Shown: positions 61,902-64,000 of the stretch, piece by piece
How positions within the stretch are numbered: position 1 is the first letter of the stretch
Layout: each line of letters begins with the position of its first letter
Assembly (NCBI GenBank): GCA_036262055.1
Contig: DATAJP010000003.1
Span: 806,001-870,000 of the forward strand
DNA from: Ignavibacteria bacterium
Lineage (GTDB): Bacteria > Bacteroidota > Ignavibacteria > Tepidaquicellales > Tepidaquicellaceae
Direction: 5' to 3'
Length of the DNA stretch: 64,000 nt
Program-made: the position numbers and the translations under genes
The notes under the pieces: model-generated
Told to the model about the DNA's origin: nothing
Seen by the model: only the letters and a program-made list of their open reading frames with translations
Databases searched by the model: none

Positions 61902-61931
61902 AAATGGATAAGAAATTACTTAGTTATTGGC

Positions 61932-63461
61932 TTAATATTTTTCACGGAAATTTTTTAGACGCATTTCAAGTGACTGTTTCATTTCAAACTCATCGAATTC
62001 TGAAATTTTCTCAAACATTTGATGGGCTTTTTGCCAATCACTTTTACGAGCATAAATTTTACCAAGCTCGAAATAAGAAAACGGCACGTACCAGTTTTCA
62101 GTTTTTGGTTTTAGATTTATTATTCTGCTGAAATAATCCTGAGCTAAATCGGCTTGGCCATTAACATTATATGTCAAGGCAGCTTCATAGTATAAACGCG
62201 CTTTATCATCATCGCTTTTATAAACATCGAGTATGTCCGATGCTAAAACATTTTCATAAAAATTTACTGCTTCGCTCAATTTATTTGATTCTCTTAAATT
62301 CAATCCAAGTGTAAGAATCGAATCAAGACGGTTCATAGGATTTTTGATTCTGTCCTGAGCAAACCTGTAAAACATTTTCTCCGTTTCGCCGTCGCGTTCA
62401 TTTATGAAATCTTTTCTTACTGCACGGTATTTTTCAAGAGCTTTTTCTCTGTTGCCTGACATTTCATAAGCAACCGCCAAGTTATAAACACTAATATTAT
62501 ATCTGTCTTCCGGATGAACATATTTTAAATGTTCTTCGAGATATTTTATCGCGTTAGCGTAATCATTGCGTTTAAAATACACGTTACCAAGCAGCCCGTT
62601 TGCACCTTTATTTACTTCATTCTGCATTGAGAACTTGTTTAATCTAAGAGCATCTTCAAGCAATGGAAGTGATTCTTCTGTTCTCCCGACCAACTGTAAA
62701 GCTCCGGCATGCATCATTTTAAACATGGGGCTTTCAGGATACTGCGCACAGATTGTTTCCATCGTTTTCACCATGCTTTCATCTTTTTCTTCTCTTTCCT
62801 GCAAAGTAAAAAGCGCAAGAGCAATCTTTGAATCTATCTTAGTAAACTTTCCGTTCTGTGCCGCTGTTTTTAAAAGATTAACACCTTCTTTTATGTCCCC
62901 GTCAAATCCGATTATCGATAAAAGCCATTTGAATTTTTCAGGAACAAGCCCAAGAAAAATCTTATATAAGCCAAGCCCCATATATGCATCATAATAATCC
63001 GGCTTACGTTTAATTACGTCACTTAAAATTCTGTAACCGTCATTTCCGTTAGAGGCAGCGCTGAGCAGATTTTTGTTAAGCGTTAAGAGAATCAATGACC
63101 TATAGCTGTGAGATTGTCCTTTATAATAAATCGCATCGAAATTATTTTCGTTATCATCGATGAGGTTGTCTGCAATATCAATTACTTTTTCGGAAGTATT
63201 CATATATTTTTCAAATTCCGATTCACTTCGCGAACCCATTGCAGAATAAAAATAGACCAGGGATTCATAAAAATACCCCTTTATGTCATTGGGATATTGC
63301 CGCTGAACTTCCTTGAAGGTTTTTACTGCATTATCAAATTTAAGATTATAAATATCAGCAAGACCTGAATTGATAAGACTTTCAGGTGAGTTGGATTGCG
63401 AATAAGAATTTGCAGAAAAGACGCAAAGAAATAATATGGACAGAAGCACTTTTTTACACAT
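61932..63461 (-). CDS. Exported TPR protein
   Basis: The 509-aa product has a signal peptide (MCKKVLLSILFLCVFSANSY, cleavage near SQS). TPR or TPR-like helix pairs follow over the remaining length, for example NAVKTFKEVQRQYPNDIKGY, NVYFKRNDYANAIKYLEEHL and ALTYNVNGQADLAQDYFSRI. No catalytic domain is present. Such proteins act as periplasmic or outer-membrane scaffolds. No further assignment is possible. Confidence 0.82.
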   Translation of the reverse strand: MCKKVLLSILFLCVFSANSYSQSNSPESLINSGLADIYNLKFDNAVKTFKEVQRQYPNDIKGYFYESLVYFYSAMGSRSESEFEKYMNTSEKVIDIADNLIDDNENNFDAIYYKGQSHSYRSLILLTLNKNLLSAASNGNDGYRILSDVIKRKPDYYDAYMGLGLYKIFLGLVPEKFKWLLSIIGFDGDIKEGVNLLKTAAQNGKFTKIDSKIALALFTLQEREEKDESMVKTMETICAQYPESPMFKMMHAGALQLVGRTEESLPLLEDALRLNKFSMQNEVNKGANGLLGNVYFKRNDYANAIKYLEEHLKYVHPEDRYNISVYNLAVAYEMSGNREKALEKYRAVRKDFINERDGETEKMFYRFAQDRIKNPMNRLDSILTLGLNLRESNKLSEAVNFYENVLASDILDVYKSDDDKARLYYEAALTYNVNGQADLAQDYFSRIINLKPKTENWYVPFSYFELGKIYARKSDWQKAHQMFEKISEFDEFEMKQSLEMRLKNFREKY

Positions 63462-63586
63462 ATTCTATAAATATCGGTGAAAAAAACTTATCAAAAAATA
63501 TATAAAACTTTACTCAAAAAACCAATTTCTATCTTTATTTTTCAATAAAACATATATAAATTGCACTTTATACATTAAATTATACG

Positions 63587-63880
63587 ATGGGGAAAGTAAT
63601 ATTCGAAATTAATTACAGCATAATTCCTGAAAAAAGAAGCGATTATATGGGAATTATAAATGATTTAAAAGATATTAACGAGCAATGCGGAATCAGCTAT
63701 TCGGCATTTGAGAACAAGAAAAATTCAAATAATTTTTCGGAAATATACTTTTGTAATTCCGAGGAAGATTTTGATTCACTCGAAGACAGACAGGACGAAA
63801 AAGTTCTTGAATTGAATGACAAGATAAACAACCTTGTTAAAGACAAAAAAATTACCTATTCGACGAAATACGAATTGTAA
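63587..63880 (+). CDS. Small protein, possible dimeric alpha/beta-barrel fold
   Basis: The 97-aa product begins with a strand (KVIFEINYSII), a helix (RSDYMGIINDLKDINEQC), then short strands (ISYSAFEN, FSEIYFC) and a long charged helix (EEDFDSLEDRQDEKVLELND), ending in a strand (ITYSTKYEL). The order strand-helix-strand-strand-helix-strand fits the ABM-like ferredoxin fold, but there is no motif match. The function is unknown. It is a single gene, opposite to the TPR gene, with its own terminator. Confidence 0.65.
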   Translation: MGKVIFEINYSIIPEKRSDYMGIINDLKDINEQCGISYSAFENKKNSNNFSEIYFCNSEEDFDSLEDRQDEKVLELNDKINNLVKDKKITYSTKYEL

Positions 63881-63930
63881 AAATAAATTTGTTTGTTTTT
63901 AAGGAACAAACACAGTATAAAATAATTTTA

Positions 63931-63968
63931 AAAAGTAGTTTCGAATTCATCGGGACTACTTTTTTTTT
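63931..63968 (+). terminator. Rho-independent terminator
   Basis: AAAAGTAGT at 63931-63939 pairs with ACTACTTTT at 63955-63963. The stem continues inward through TTCGA/TCGGG with two G-T pairs to the loop ATTCA, and a run of T follows. It lies 50 bp after the stop of the 97-aa gene. Confidence 0.75.
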
Positions 63969-64000
63969 ATATTTTTAGGTAATTTACTTTTTAGATTTTA

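Overview
The window is low-G+C bacterial DNA and looks like a member of the Ignavibacteria/Kapabacteria branch of the Bacteroidota-Chlorobi (FCB) group. The best evidence is the first 27 kb. It encodes very large secreted proteins ending in type IX secretion (T9SS) type-A sorting tails of the SQNYPNPFNP form. Short A+T-rich spacers, weak or absent Shine-Dalgarno sites at many genes, frequent TTG starts and a Bacteroidota-type core gene set agree. This placement is inferred from sequence character; no search was run.

Region 1 (1-27472, all minus strand) is an array of eight exported proteins. They are a BNR/sortilin-like beta-propeller cut by the window edge, four very large beta-helix proteins (1369-1904 aa), a 773-aa beta-sandwich protein, a 316-aa protein and a 492-aa propeller. 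Seven end in a visible sorting tail, and five of these tails are preceded by the same roughly 100-residue fibronectin-like module. Two pairs of N- or C-terminal segments are nearly identical at DNA level, which points to recent duplication or gene conversion. Four genes are followed by almost identical GGGGCT/AGCCCC terminators. Five transcription units are preceded by the same 20-bp box, TGTTAGGWTWTTGTTAGGAT. It is an 11-bp-period direct repeat lying 13-14 nt upstream of a TATAAT-like hexamer, the geometry expected of an OmpR/PhoB-type activator site. This is the strongest candidate here for an undescribed regulatory system.

Region 2 (27777-38010) holds a GH5 endoglycoceramidase-like lipoprotein, tRNA-Leu(UAG), clpX, an inverted-repeat-flanked four-helix-bundle gene that looks like an inserted cassette, an acyl-CoA carboxylase carboxyltransferase, a DUF6790-like membrane protein, a cytosolic TPR histidine kinase, a SugE/Gdx-type SMR exporter, and a clpB gene cut in half beside a REPIN-like double palindrome.

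Region 3 (38087-44350, plus strand) is a tight six-gene operon for LPS core or surface glycan: three GT2 glycosyltransferases, an MsbA-like ABC flippase, a fourth glycosyltransferase-like protein and an O-antigen ligase-like protein. A lipase, a DUF1844 protein and NAD kinase follow.

Region 4 (46746-51924) has a palindrome-rich block framed by an 11-bp direct repeat, a three-gene nucleoside-type ABC importer, a divergent gene that looks like a decayed transketolase-family (DXS/E1-like) pseudoenzyme, and a DUF2905 protein with a tiny overlapping membrane peptide upstream.

Region 5 (52032-64000) holds lpdA, YtxH and DUF948-like envelope proteins, and a minus-strand run that reads TPR lipoprotein-like protein, YyaL/DUF255 protein, aconitase, M23 peptidase, exonuclease III and an MDR oxidoreductase with an internal 30-residue duplication. 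A small unknown plus-strand gene with a good terminator closes the window.
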